This document shows positions 1-9,627 of a DNA stretch of 64,000 nt, in pieces. Below the pieces are notes generated by a model. That model worked only from the letters and a program-made list of their open reading frames with translations. It searched no databases and was not told the origin of the DNA. A program made the position numbers and the translations under genes. Positions within the stretch are counted from its first letter, which is position 1. Each line of letters opens with the position of its first letter. The DNA lies in assembly GCF_029760915.1 (NCBI RefSeq), contig NZ_CP121685.1, positions 1,462,001-1,526,000 on the forward strand, in the 5' to 3' direction. This stretch comes from Olleya sp. YS (GTDB lineage: Bacteria > Bacteroidota > Bacteroidia > Flavobacteriales > Flavobacteriaceae).

Positions 1-119
1 CGACGCTCTTCATCTAAACGTAATACGTCTTCAATCATAGCAGTAGCATCCATGTTTCTAACAGCTAATCTGTTGATTACTAAATCTTTGTTCTCTCTAA
101 TAAATGGTACTTGTAACAT
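1..119 (-). CDS. serS: Serine--tRNA ligase, N-terminal fragment (partial)
   Basis: The minus-strand frame begins at an ATG at 119-117 and runs off the left edge after 39 codons. It reads MLQVPFIRENKDLVINRL followed by AVRNMDATAMIEDVLRLDEE. This is the typical start of bacteroidete seryl-tRNA synthetase: the beginning of the tRNA-binding coiled-coil arm, with the usual IRENKD-type opening. The enzyme charges tRNA-Ser in the cytoplasm. Only the first tenth of the protein is present, so the catalytic domain cannot be checked. It lies downstream of, and in the same direction as, ribF and the HTTM gene; a 148-base gap holding a small dispersed-repeat-like element separates it from them. Confidence 0.85.
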   Translation of the reverse strand, partial: MLQVPFIRENKDLVINRLAVRNMDATAMIEDVLRLDEER

Positions 120-131
120 GTTTTTTATTTT

Positions 132-206
132 GGGCGTTACCTAAAGGTCAGGCTTTCGCAAGTCGCTCTCTTTGAGGAGCTTCAACAATTGCTCAATCCT
201 TAACGC
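132..206. repeat. Small dispersed repeat-like element with short inverted ends
   Basis: The gap between serS and the HTTM gene holds a 75-base stretch that is more GC-rich than its flanks. It is bounded by GCGTTA (134-139) and TAACGC (201-206), with an internal GCTC/GAGC hairpin (165-168 with 177-180). Its layout (GGGCGTTACC, then a GTCAGGCTTTCGC core, ending CAATCCTTAACGC) resembles small intergenic repeats I recall from many flavobacterial genomes. Only one copy is in this window, so repetition cannot be shown here. Confidence 0.5.
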
Positions 207-267
207 AAAGTGTAACTTCAAATTATAAGTTGTAAAAGTAGTAAGATTTTGTGTAGCTAAAAATAAA

Positions 268-1587
268 TTATTTATCTAATTGAGATAGTAATAACCAATC
301 ACTATGGTTAAACGGATCCCACTGGACTGCAGCTAAATCTATTTTTGGGTTTACAAGTGTAACATAAGGTCTACCGTTGACACTAACATTACAGTCTACA
401 TATACAGATACGTCTTGACCTCTGGACATAAAATCTTGTTTTAAACGTTGGGCAAATTGCCAAATAACATCGGGTTTTGTTGACGCTATTCGTTTTTGCT
501 TTTTAGACAAATAGTGGTCTAAATTTATTGTGGTTGTTTCGTTAGTATGTTTATCAACAACTTTATAAATTGCATATCCATTTTTGGATCTTAACATCAT
601 CCTCCAAGATAATCTATGACCTTCTTCGGTCCAAAGCACATCGTCTTTTATAAAATATTGACGGATAGGAAGTAGTAATTGAACACTAAAATATACTGTC
701 GCTAACCCAAGTAGTATAGGTTTGTAATTTGGTATTATTATATTGTGCTCCTTGTACAAGGGTTTTTGTTTTAAAAAGATATTTCTAATAGTTTCAGGAG
801 GAAAGAAAAATACACTAAAGCCTAGTGCTAAATAAGGAAAAATCCCTACTCCAAATACTACCGAGTTAAATAAATGGAAAAAAATAGATCCGAAAAACGC
901 TAATTTTCTGGTGTGTTTATATAACAAAAAGGGTATGATTAAGCCATCATATAAAATTCCACCATAAGCAACTAAAACTGGAAAAAATGGATGCTGTAAA
1001 GCCTCTCCAATAATAGGATAATTTATTTTGTTTTGCATTAATATAGTAGGAACAGTCAAATCAATCCAATCTGGATATAATTTGGCAATAGATGCATAAG
1101 TGTATAAGATAAATAGTTGAATAACAAATATCCATTTGCACCAATTTGGCATACTTATTTGCTTAATACTTGGGTTAATTTTGACATCTAAAGAGGCGTA
1201 CCTATTAGCTGGAAGAAATATCATTATTCCGCTTAATAAACACAACAAGTAATAATGATTATTATAAGAGGCTTTTTGCATTAAATAGGTGGCTGTCCAC
1301 ATTACAGTAAATGCAATCATGCTAAGCCTATATTTATATCCTAACATGATTAATAAACCAAAACAACCCATGATGGCATAATAGACATACATCCAATGAC
1401 CAGGTAAGGGTTGTAAAAATTCAAAACCTATAAAATTAAAAGTAAATTTTGGATCAATGAGAGTGTATTTAATCCAACCTGTGAATATAGCACCAACAGA
1501 TTCTAAAAAACATAATAAACCAAAAATAATCCTGAAAACTATTAATGCGCTATTATCTATATGTTTAAATAAAAATTTATTGAGCAT
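268..1587 (-). CDS. HTTM-domain integral membrane protein (vitamin K-dependent gamma-carboxylase-like)
   Basis: This is a 439-residue polytopic membrane protein with about eight to ten hydrophobic segments up to about residue 320, then a soluble C-terminal region of about 110 residues. The opening (FLFKHIDNSALIVFRIIFG), the YASIAKLYPDW segment and the HLFNSVVFGVGIFPYL segment match the HTTM family. That family shares its membrane fold with eukaryotic gamma-glutamyl carboxylase; in bacteria its substrate is generally unknown. Its start overlaps the end of ribF by 11 bases, so the two are probably co-transcribed and translationally coupled. I would not claim carboxylase activity. Confidence 0.8.
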   Translation of the reverse strand: MLNKFLFKHIDNSALIVFRIIFGLLCFLESVGAIFTGWIKYTLIDPKFTFNFIGFEFLQPLPGHWMYVYYAIMGCFGLLIMLGYKYRLSMIAFTVMWTATYLMQKASYNNHYYLLCLLSGIMIFLPANRYASLDVKINPSIKQISMPNWCKWIFVIQLFILYTYASIAKLYPDWIDLTVPTILMQNKINYPIIGEALQHPFFPVLVAYGGILYDGLIIPFLLYKHTRKLAFFGSIFFHLFNSVVFGVGIFPYLALGFSVFFFPPETIRNIFLKQKPLYKEHNIIIPNYKPILLGLATVYFSVQLLLPIRQYFIKDDVLWTEEGHRLSWRMMLRSKNGYAIYKVVDKHTNETTTINLDHYLSKKQKRIASTKPDVIWQFAQRLKQDFMSRGQDVSVYVDCNVSVNGRPYVTLVNPKIDLAAVQWDPFNHSDWLLLSQLDK

Positions 1588-2509
1588 ATGTCTTTAAAAA
1601 CTCCAGTGCTTTTGTTTTATCTAAATCCAGTTGCACTTTAAGCTTATTTAGGTTTTCAAATCTTTGTTCATCTCTTAATCTATATAACAACTCGATGCTT
1701 AAGTTTTTGTTGTAGAGTGACTTATTTAAATTAAAAAAGTGAATTTCAATACTTTGGTCTACTCCATTAACAGTTGGGTTTGTTCCAATATTCATCATAC
1801 CAAATTCTAATTTGCCATCTATTTTAGCTTGCACTACATAAACCCCTTTTTTAGGGATAAGTTTATAAGCTTCCTCTATTAGTAAGTTAGCTGTAGGGTA
1901 ATTTATAGTTTTTCCTATACCCTTACCCTTAACGATATTTCCAGTTAACATAAATTGATACCCTAAATAAGTATTTGCAGTTTTAATATCACCTTCAAGT
2001 AGTGCATGTCTAATTTTAGTAGAACTGATGGCAACATCATTAATATCTTGCATGGATATTTCTTCAACCTCAAAATTAAATTGCTCTCCAAATTGTTTTA
2101 AATCGTCGATGTTAGCATTTCTATTTCTTCCAAAATGATGGTCGTAACCAATAATAACATATTTAGATTTTAGTTGATTGACTAATATCTCTTCAACAAA
2201 TTCTTCTGCTGTCAATCTGGAAAACTCTTTTGTGAATTTTTTAACGACTAAGTTTGTAATACCAAAACGTTTTAAAAGTTGTTCTTTCTCATTTATGGTA
2301 TTAATTAGCTTGATGTTAGCATCTTTTTGTAACACCATTCTTGGATGTGGAAAAAACGTTAGTAGAGTAGGCTCTAATTTTTTTGTATCGGCTACATCAA
2401 CTAAGCGATTAATAATTTTTTGATGCCCTAAATGTACGCCATCAAATGTACCAATGGTTAATACTGTATTATTATGTTTAGTTTTCAATAGTTTATAATT
2501 ATCATACAA
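1577..2509 (-). CDS. ribF: Bifunctional riboflavin kinase / FAD synthetase
   Basis: Makes FMN and then FAD from riboflavin. Numbered from the longest frame (TTG at 2539, 320 residues), the N-terminal adenylyltransferase domain has GTFDGVHLGH at 30-39, GYDHHFGRNR at 131-140 and ISSTKIR at 171-177. The C-terminal riboflavin-kinase domain has the PTAN motif at 215-218. The start is uncertain: there is no in-frame ATG before the first motif. The upstream TTG at 2539 lies inside a terminator hairpin (2516-2548). I chose the next TTG (2509), which leaves about 14 residues before VLTIGTFDG, close to the usual length; a TTG at 2488 is also possible. The 3' end overlaps the HTTM gene by 11 bases. Confidence 0.9.
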   Translation of the reverse strand: MYDNYKLLKTKHNNTVLTIGTFDGVHLGHQKIINRLVDVADTKKLEPTLLTFFPHPRMVLQKDANIKLINTINEKEQLLKRFGITNLVVKKFTKEFSRLTAEEFVEEILVNQLKSKYVIIGYDHHFGRNRNANIDDLKQFGEQFNFEVEEISMQDINDVAISSTKIRHALLEGDIKTANTYLGYQFMLTGNIVKGKGIGKTINYPTANLLIEEAYKLIPKKGVYVVQAKIDGKLEFGMMNIGTNPTVNGVDQSIEIHFFNLNKSLYNKNLSIELLYRLRDEQRFENLNKLKVQLDLDKTKALEFLKTYAQ

Positions 2510-2515
2510 AAGTAA

Positions 2516-2548
2516 AAAAGCCAATTGAAATAAATCCAATTGGCTTTT
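2516..2548. terminator. Terminator hairpin after the M43 protease, overlapping the possible ribF 5' end
   Basis: AAAAGCCAATTG (2516-2527) pairs with CAATTGGCTTTT (2537-2548) around a nine-base loop: a 12-bp stem flanked by A and T runs. It lies just past the stop of the minus-strand metalloprotease gene (2572) and is in the right orientation to end it. Confidence 0.85.
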
Positions 2549-2571
2549 AAGATTATTATTTAATTACTCTT

Positions 2572-5367
2572 TTATTTCTTTATAAAAGGTAGTGTTATTG
2601 CATTACCGCCTTTAGAGATTTTAATGAAGTACATACCATTGCTAAATGGTGTAGCATCAATTGTTAAATCTTGAGTATTGCTAATGCTATTTTCAGTGAT
2701 TAATTGACCTAGCATGTTGTAAATCTTATATGCATTTGGTAAATCGTTATCATTATCTACTTTAATAGTTAATACATCAACAGTTGGGTTTGGATAGATA
2801 GAAATAGAATTAGCTAACTCAAACTCTCCTACAGATAAAAATGCTAATTGAGAACCGAAGTAGTAAGTACCAGCTAATCCATTAGCAAAGGTTGCTTCTA
2901 ATTTGGAGTCTGTTCCAAAAGCAGATATTGTAACAGGTACAACTTCTCCAGTCGTATCATTTTTAACATATAAAGCAGATCTGTTTTCACCAGTAATAGT
3001 TTCCCATGCAGCTAGTTCGCCTTCTGTAAAATAGAAGTTAACCGTTGCTGCTCCACTACCAGGATTAGTAGTTGTTACATCAAACGTTTTAGCTGTAACA
3101 TAACCAGCTACATTTGTACCTCCTGCGTATGGAACTGCACCAGCACCTGCTGTTGCTGCGTCTCTTGATACTGCAACTGTTGTACAACCGTAATCAAATG
3201 CTGCTGTATTATCAATATCAGCCATAACATCATTACTAGATACATCGTTGTAATAAGTTAGACCAGCTCCGATTAAATTATTTTGATCAGGAGTGGCTGT
3301 ATTTACAGTAGTTTGTACTCCTGTAGTAACATTTGCAGTTACAGAAATATCATCTAACATAAATACAAATTCATCCGCAGAAACAACATGAATTGCTATG
3401 TATATATTTTGACCGTCATAAGCTGATAAGTCATAAGTATATTCTGTCCAAGTTAATGGTGGAATAATATAAGGAGCAGGTGATATAATTGTAAAGCTAG
3501 CCGCATTTGTATTTGTAGTTGAAATACCAACTTGGAAACGTTCTCCGCCTGCATAATTATCTGTTAAAGACTTAGCCCAGAATTTTAGTTCACTTCCAGT
3601 TCCATTTAAATTAATTTGAGGCGTGATAGCGTAATCATCGTTTAATATAGTTCCGCTAACATCACCTGTAGAATTGAAGCAGTAGTATCCTTTACTACCT
3701 GTATGAGCATCCCAACCTGTATTAGAAGCTGGAGTCGTTGCTGATGGATTAAATACTATAAATGATCCTGTATACCCTTCGTTAGGGAAATCTGTATTAG
3801 TAGAATCATAAGTACTATCACCATCATTATCTATTAAAGTCCATCCACCAACTGGTGAAATATCAAAGTCAGCGTATGCTTCAAAACCATCACTAAATAT
3901 TACAGCGTTACCAGCAGAAATAAGTGCATCGTCATCGTTTGCAATTACATAATTGTAAGTGTCCGAATCTGCAACTGCATCTCCAGTAGTACTTACGTTA
4001 ATAGATAATATAATGGTTTCATCAGCTTCAACAACACCGTCATTAAAGACTCTTAGTGTTACAGAGTTACTTGGAGTTGTAGATCCAGAGTTAAAGGTTA
4101 CAGAGTTATTAATTAACATAAAATCTTCACCTTCTAATGCAGTACCAGTATTAGCTAAACTAGCAGTTGCGTTTGCACTTGCTGGAATAGTCATTGTTAA
4201 ATCAATGGTGTAATCTAAGAAATTACAATCACTTCCTTCAGCAACTTGTCCTGGTGATGGTGAGCCTGGTGAAAAGTTGATAAATGGAGTTGTTGGAGAG
4301 TTACAAGCACTTGAGCTAGTTAAAGATGCTCTGTTAACTTGTGTAGCTAAAACAGCTTGCACTCTAGCTTTTTGGTCTACTGTAAATACATTCATACAAG
4401 CATCGTCAGTATAATCCATATAATTTTCGATCATATCATTTCCAGCATCTGATGGACAAGAATCTGTACCTGTAGGACAACCATAGTTTGGTGTACCTAC
4501 TGCAGGTGTATCTGCACAAAAATCTCCTCCTGTAGATCCTGTTCCTGCACAACCACCTTGAAATGTATGAAATAAACCTAGAAAGTGACCCACCTCATGA
4601 GTCATAGTTCTTCCTTTATCATATGGTGCGCTTAGATTAAATGTCCCATCGTTATAGTCTGAACTACCAAAAAATCTATAATCAGCTACAACACCATCTG
4701 TGTCAGCACTTCCTCCTGGAAACTGAGCATATCCAAGTAATCCTGATCCACCGTTAAAAGCAACAGACCACATATTCATGTAATTAGCTGGATCCCAAAT
4801 TGTTCCTGGTTTCAATGCATCCATTTGGTTTTGAGCATCAGCTAAACTAGTCTCAAATATTCCGTTTTGACCTATATTAACTCTATCAATACCAGTAGTT
4901 GGATTTCCATTAGGATCTGTTTGAGCTAAACAAAATTCAACTTCAACATCTGCACCTACTGAGTTAGTATTGTAACCTGGAGTACCAAGAAGTCTTCTAT
5001 AGTCCTCATTCATCACAGTAATTTGAGAAATAACCTGTGCATCAGTAATATTTGGACCAGTACCAACAGCTTCACCATTGTTGAAAATATGAATTACAAC
5101 TGGGATGGTTACAACCACCATTTGATTACCAGTTCTCTGTTGTCTAGCTTCTTCTATTTTATTTTGTACAATTTCTTCAAATGCCTGACTACCCATCATA
5201 TTTGGATTGCTTTGTAACATTCTTGCATTGTATTCATCCGAACCACATCTAATTACTTGATCAGAATTCGTGGAAATATTATCTGGGATTTTTTTTCCGT
5301 TTTGAGCTTGAGTCACTATACTTGAAACAAATAATAGTGAAAAAAGGTAAAAAGTAATTTTTTTCAT
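2572..5367 (-). CDS. M43 (pappalysin/cytophagalysin-type) zinc metalloprotease with T9SS sorting domain
   Basis: A 931-residue secreted protease. Order of parts: a signal peptide (about residues 1-22); the catalytic domain with the extended zinc motif HEVGHFLGLFH (257-267) and the Met-turn NYMDY (315-319); a Calx-beta-like domain (about 360-480, with the EGEDF and VEADET signatures); a MAM/cleaved-adhesin-like lectin fold (about 490-680); a further beta-rich region; and a C-terminal sorting domain (about 855-931) with SIYPNPTVDVLTIKVDN and a FIKK ending. The sorting domain implies export across the outer membrane by T9SS. The likely role is degradation of extracellular protein. It is divergent from a second T9SS protease at 5513. 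Confidence 0.93.
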   Translation of the reverse strand: MKKITFYLFSLLFVSSIVTQAQNGKKIPDNISTNSDQVIRCGSDEYNARMLQSNPNMMGSQAFEEIVQNKIEEARQQRTGNQMVVVTIPVVIHIFNNGEAVGTGPNITDAQVISQITVMNEDYRRLLGTPGYNTNSVGADVEVEFCLAQTDPNGNPTTGIDRVNIGQNGIFETSLADAQNQMDALKPGTIWDPANYMNMWSVAFNGGSGLLGYAQFPGGSADTDGVVADYRFFGSSDYNDGTFNLSAPYDKGRTMTHEVGHFLGLFHTFQGGCAGTGSTGGDFCADTPAVGTPNYGCPTGTDSCPSDAGNDMIENYMDYTDDACMNVFTVDQKARVQAVLATQVNRASLTSSSACNSPTTPFINFSPGSPSPGQVAEGSDCNFLDYTIDLTMTIPASANATASLANTGTALEGEDFMLINNSVTFNSGSTTPSNSVTLRVFNDGVVEADETIILSINVSTTGDAVADSDTYNYVIANDDDALISAGNAVIFSDGFEAYADFDISPVGGWTLIDNDGDSTYDSTNTDFPNEGYTGSFIVFNPSATTPASNTGWDAHTGSKGYYCFNSTGDVSGTILNDDYAITPQINLNGTGSELKFWAKSLTDNYAGGERFQVGISTTNTNAASFTIISPAPYIIPPLTWTEYTYDLSAYDGQNIYIAIHVVSADEFVFMLDDISVTANVTTGVQTTVNTATPDQNNLIGAGLTYYNDVSSNDVMADIDNTAAFDYGCTTVAVSRDAATAGAGAVPYAGGTNVAGYVTAKTFDVTTTNPGSGAATVNFYFTEGELAAWETITGENRSALYVKNDTTGEVVPVTISAFGTDSKLEATFANGLAGTYYFGSQLAFLSVGEFELANSISIYPNPTVDVLTIKVDNDNDLPNAYKIYNMLGQLITENSISNTQDLTIDATPFSNGMYFIKISKGGNAITLPFIKK

Positions 5368-5512
5368 TTAAAGAAATTTTAGAATTATCCGCTAAAATTA
5401 TGGAAAAAAATACAATTACATTGTTAAATTAATAAACTAATTATGTTTTTTTTGAGAGTTATTGACATAAATGGTTAATTTTATGTTTCATAATGCTATA
5501 AAACCCTCCGCT

Positions 5513-8500
5513 ATGAAATTAAAATTACATATTCTAATACCGTTATGTTTCTTATTTGTAGTACAAACAGCTTTTTCGCAAAGTAAATCTTGGAAAAAAT
5601 CTACATTTAATGAGAATAATAGTGAAGTATCACTAAAAAGTTTAGATAAAAGTCACTATAATATCTTCAATTTAGATATTGACATTTTAAAACAGCAATT
5701 AGCCAGTGCTCCACTTAGAAATCAGTCTCAAGGTCAATCTAATACCTTAGTAAGTTTTCCTACCATTGATGGTAAGTTAGAACAGTTTAGAATTGTAGAA
5801 ACTCAAATTTTTTCGACTAATGATAATATAAATCAACACCCAGGAATAAAAACATATTTAGGATCTAGAATTGATAACTCTGGTACAAGAATTAGGTTTA
5901 GTGTCACGCCTTTAGGCTTTAACGGAATGATTTCGGAACCTGGAGCAGAAACAGTTTATATTCAATCAGTAAATAAAGTTTCTAATGGACAATATATTGT
6001 TTACAACAGAAAAACTAGAATTAATAGTCATGAAACTTTTGAATGTTTAACTGAAGATGTAAGTATCACTAGTCGTATTTTAGGTAGCGAAGTCCTTAGA
6101 GATGCTAACGATAAATTATTAAGAACATATAAAATGGCTATGTCTGTTACCTCAGAGTATACTGGTTTTTGGGATGATGGAAATCCTGGAAATGGAAATG
6201 CGCAACAAGATGCATTAGCCGCAATGGTATCTACATTAAACAGAAATAATGAGGTGTTTGAAGTAGATATGGCAATAACATTTCTTTTAGTAGATACTAT
6301 GGATGACCCAGCTATAGATTTGATTTATTCTGGTACTGACTCTTATGGTAATAATTTAAATGGTGATTTACAAACTAATTTGACAAATGTTGTTGGAGAA
6401 GATGATTATGATATAGGCCACTTATTACATTTTGCTGGTAATAATGGTAATGCAGGTTGTATAGGATGTGTATGCGAAAGTGGAAAAGGAAGTGCTTTCT
6501 CTGCGCATTCATTTGCTGATAATGATGGTGGACCTTATATGGCAGATTTCTTTGATATCGATTATGTACCACATGAAATTGGACATCAAATGGGAGCAAA
6601 CCATACCTTTTCATTTAGCTCTGAAGGGACAGGTGTAAATGCTGAACCAGGAAGTGGAACTACTATAATGGGTTATGCAGGAATTACGGGAGGTAATGAT
6701 GTACAGGACCATAGTGATCCTTATTTTCATTATTATAGTATCAGTCAAATTTTAAATAATGTAACTAGTGGTAATAATCAATGTGCAACAACAACAAATA
6801 TATCTAATAATCCTCCTGTTGCAGATGCTGGTTTAGATTATACCATTCCTAATGGTACAGCTTTTATCCTTAAAGGAGCTGCTTCAGATCCTGATCCTAC
6901 AGATGCATTAACCTATTGTTGGGAACAAATAGACAGTGGTGTAACTACTAATAGCACCTTTGGACCTACAAAAACAACTGGTGCTGTGTGGAGATCTAGA
7001 CCTCCAAGTACGTCTCCAAATAGATATATGCCTATTTTAAGTAGAGTATTAAATGGACAATTAACTGAGACTAATCCAGTTGAAACAGTCAATAATACTT
7101 CTTGGGAAACTGTATCCACAGTAGGAAGAACGTTAAATTTTGCATTAACTGTTAGAGATCGCTCAGAAGCTGGAGGAGTTGGTCAAACCCCACAAACAAG
7201 TTTTGGTGTAATGCAAGTTACTGTTGATGCTTCATCAGGTCCTTTTACAGTCACTTCTCAAACGACTAATGAAACTTGGGATGCAGGATCAACACAAACC
7301 GTAACATGGAATGTTGCAGGAACCGATGGAGGAGCTGTTAATACACCCACAGTAAATATTTTATTATCTATAGATGGAGGCTTAACCTTTCCATTTACCT
7401 TAGCATCAGATGTGCCAAATGATGGTTCACATGACGTTGCAGTGCCTTCAACAGGAGGAGATACAAATATGGCTAGAGTTATAGTAGAAGGTAATAATAA
7501 TATTTTCTACGCAGTAAACTCTACTAACTTCTCTATACAAGAATCTGAGTTTGTTATTACGGTATCAAATCCAAATGTTGATGTATGCCAACCTAATGAT
7601 GCTGTTTACAATTATACATATAATACTTTTTTAGGATTTAGCGGAACCACTAATTTATCTGTCACTGGTCTACCTAGTGGAACTTCTGCAGTAATCAATC
7701 CAAATACTGCATCTATAGATGGTGATACTGGAACTGTTACGGTTTCAGGAACAGGTAGTTTAGCATTAGGAAACTATAGTTTTACTTTAGAAGGAACTTC
7801 AGGATCAATAACAAAAACGGTTGACTTATCTTTTAATGTTTATAGTAGTACACTTAATTCTGTTGTGTTAACATCACCAGCTAATGGAGCTGTAGATGTT
7901 CCAGCAAATGGAGATTTAGTCTGGGTAACAAATCCAAATGCAGTAGATTATTTAGTTGAAATAGCTTCAGACTCTGGATTTGGAACAATTGTAGAGTCAG
8001 CTTCAGTTCAAACCAATTCATACACGACCACAATGTTAAATGCGGACACACAATACTATTGGAGAGTAACTTCTTCTAATGATTGTGCTACAGCAAGTCC
8101 GTCTTCAGTATATAGTTTTACAACAGCAGTATTGACATGTAATAATATTTTTAATGCAACAGATACACCTATAACTATTGCTAGTTCTGGTTCAAATGCT
8201 AATTACACCTCGATTATTAATATACCAGAAGATTTAGAAATCACAGATATTAATGTTAGAATAAATATTGATCATACTTGGAATAGTGATTTAGACATCT
8301 TTTTGATTAGTCCACTTGGTACGTCCGTAGAATTATCAACTGATAATGGAAGCTCTAGTAATAATTACACAAATACTATTTTTGACCAAGAGGCAACCAA
8401 TTCTATAACCTCAGGCTCTTCACCTTTTACAGGTACTTTTACTCCTGAAGGAGATTTGTCTGTTTTATACGGAGAAATGACTGCTGGAGATTGGACTTTA

Positions 8501-8866
8501 TCTGTGGATGATGATTTTGGTCCAGCAGATGGAGGTACAATTTTAGAGTTTTCATTGGATTTATGTGTTTTGGGAAGCTTCACAACATTATCTACCGATA
8601 ATTTTGAAGATAGAGCTACTACCTTTACTGTCTATCCAAATCCAAATAATGGAGAGTTTACAATTGTATTAAATAACAATAACTTTGATAATGATATATC
8701 AATAGATGTTTATGATGTTAGAGGAAGAAAAGTATACAATAACTTGTTTGAAAACTCAAATGATTTTAATCAAACTATCACATTAAATAATGTCGAGGCT
8801 GGATTATATCTTCTTAACATAACTGATGGAAACTTAACTCTAACTAAGAAGCTGGTCATAAAGTAA
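5513..8866 (+). CDS. Reprolysin-like (metzincin) zinc metalloprotease with P-domain and T9SS sorting domain
   Basis: The frame is open from 5471, but the signal peptide MKLKLHILIPLCFLFVVQ starts at the ATG at 5513, giving 1117 residues. The zinc motif HEIGHQMGANH lies at 354-364 of this shorter form, preceded by a pro-region of about 200 residues. A later methionine (GTTIMGYAG) fits a Met-turn. Downstream are Ig/fibronectin-like beta domains, a proprotein-convertase P-type domain (DHTWNSDLDIFLISP through TAGDWTLSVDDDFG) and a C-terminal T9SS domain (TVYPNPNNGEFTIVLNN, ending LVIK). The predicted role is extracellular proteolysis. It is transcribed away from the M43 protease across a 145-base intergenic region with no motif I can defend. 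Confidence 0.92.
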   Translation: MKLKLHILIPLCFLFVVQTAFSQSKSWKKSTFNENNSEVSLKSLDKSHYNIFNLDIDILKQQLASAPLRNQSQGQSNTLVSFPTIDGKLEQFRIVETQIFSTNDNINQHPGIKTYLGSRIDNSGTRIRFSVTPLGFNGMISEPGAETVYIQSVNKVSNGQYIVYNRKTRINSHETFECLTEDVSITSRILGSEVLRDANDKLLRTYKMAMSVTSEYTGFWDDGNPGNGNAQQDALAAMVSTLNRNNEVFEVDMAITFLLVDTMDDPAIDLIYSGTDSYGNNLNGDLQTNLTNVVGEDDYDIGHLLHFAGNNGNAGCIGCVCESGKGSAFSAHSFADNDGGPYMADFFDIDYVPHEIGHQMGANHTFSFSSEGTGVNAEPGSGTTIMGYAGITGGNDVQDHSDPYFHYYSISQILNNVTSGNNQCATTTNISNNPPVADAGLDYTIPNGTAFILKGAASDPDPTDALTYCWEQIDSGVTTNSTFGPTKTTGAVWRSRPPSTSPNRYMPILSRVLNGQLTETNPVETVNNTSWETVSTVGRTLNFALTVRDRSEAGGVGQTPQTSFGVMQVTVDASSGPFTVTSQTTNETWDAGSTQTVTWNVAGTDGGAVNTPTVNILLSIDGGLTFPFTLASDVPNDGSHDVAVPSTGGDTNMARVIVEGNNNIFYAVNSTNFSIQESEFVITVSNPNVDVCQPNDAVYNYTYNTFLGFSGTTNLSVTGLPSGTSAVINPNTASIDGDTGTVTVSGTGSLALGNYSFTLEGTSGSITKTVDLSFNVYSSTLNSVVLTSPANGAVDVPANGDLVWVTNPNAVDYLVEIASDSGFGTIVESASVQTNSYTTTMLNADTQYYWRVTSSNDCATASPSSVYSFTTAVLTCNNIFNATDTPITIASSGSNANYTSIINIPEDLEITDINVRINIDHTWNSDLDIFLISPLGTSVELSTDNGSSSNNYTNTIFDQEATNSITSGSSPFTGTFTPEGDLSVLYGEMTAGDWTLSVDDDFGPADGGTILEFSLDLCVLGSFTTLSTDNFEDRATTFTVYPNPNNGEFTIVLNNNNFDNDISIDVYDVRGRKVYNNLFENSNDFNQTITLNNVEAGLYLLNITDGNLTLTKKLVIK

Positions 8867-8885
8867 CCCTATGACATATCCAAAT

Positions 8886-8915
8886 AAAAAGGGAAGTGAT
8901 ATCACTTCCCTTTTT
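8886..8915. terminator. Bidirectional terminator between convergent protease and pth genes
   Basis: A perfect 30-base palindrome: AAAAAGGGAAGTGAT followed directly by its reverse complement. It lies after the plus-strand protease, and the pth stop codon on the other strand overlaps its edge. Confidence 0.92.
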
Positions 8916-9549
8916 ATTTTCCATTAAAGGTGTTCATAGTATTATTAATACCAGATAAACCAAAAGATTTTATAACCTCTACAGCTTTTTCTAAACGTTC
9001 TGGTAGTAGTTTGATTTCTTCATCTTCCCATTCTCCTAATACATAATCTACTTGTCTGCCTTTACTGAACGCATCACTAATTCCAAATCTAAATCTATTG
9101 TATTTGGTACTGTTTAATGTGTTTTGAATGTCTTTAAGACCGTTATGTCCTCCATCACTTCCTTTAGTTTTTATTCTAATACTTCCAAAAGGTAAATTTA
9201 AATCGTCTGTAATAACTAATAGATTTTCTAAGGGTACCTTTTCTTTAGTTAACCAGAATTGTACTGCTTTACCACTAAGATTCATATACGTACTTGGTTT
9301 AAGAAGTATAAAAGTCCTGCCTTTTAATTTATAAGTGGTTATATCACCTAATTTCTGGGTTTCAAATGTTAGTGATTCTTTTTTAGCCAAAAAGTCTAAC
9401 ACTTTAAATCCTATATTATGTCTAGTATTAGCATATTTTTCGCCAATGTTTCCAAGACCTACAATTAAAAATTTTTTCATTGGATTTGATTCTTCAACTA
9501 TAATGTTGTTATTTTTTGAAAGAAATAAAGATTTGATGAATTCCCACAT
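8914..9549 (-). CDS. pth: Peptidyl-tRNA hydrolase
   Basis: Cleaves peptidyl-tRNAs released by stalled ribosomes so that tRNAs can be reused. The 211-residue product has the family opening FLIVGLGNIGEKYANTRHNIGF, with catalytic histidine H44 in NTRHN, and the later motifs LLKPSTYMNLSG and DDLNLPFGSIRIK..GSDGGHNG. About 23 residues precede the core (MWEFIKSLFLSK...); similar short leaders are common in flavobacterial Pth, but the ATG at residue 24 (about 9480) would give a more classical start. It lies downstream of rplY and prs on the same strand; its end overlaps the convergent terminator. Confidence 0.95.
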   Translation of the reverse strand: MWEFIKSLFLSKNNNIIVEESNPMKKFLIVGLGNIGEKYANTRHNIGFKVLDFLAKKESLTFETQKLGDITTYKLKGRTFILLKPSTYMNLSGKAVQFWLTKEKVPLENLLVITDDLNLPFGSIRIKTKGSDGGHNGLKDIQNTLNSTKYNRFRFGISDAFSKGRQVDYVLGEWEDEEIKLLPERLEKAVEVIKSFGLSGINNTMNTFNGK

Positions 9550-9575
9550 TATAATCGATTTTTTTCAAAAATAAA

Positions 9576-9603
9576 AAAGCATTCTGAATTAACAGAATGC
9601 TTT
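9576..9603. terminator. Terminator downstream of rplY
   Basis: AAAGCATTCTG (9576-9586) pairs with CAGAATGCTTT (9593-9603) with a six-base loop and an A run before it, which becomes the U-tract on the minus strand. It separates rplY from pth, so pth probably also has its own promoter within or before this gap. Confidence 0.85.
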
Positions 9604-9627
9604 AAAATTATTTATAGATTTTGTAAT

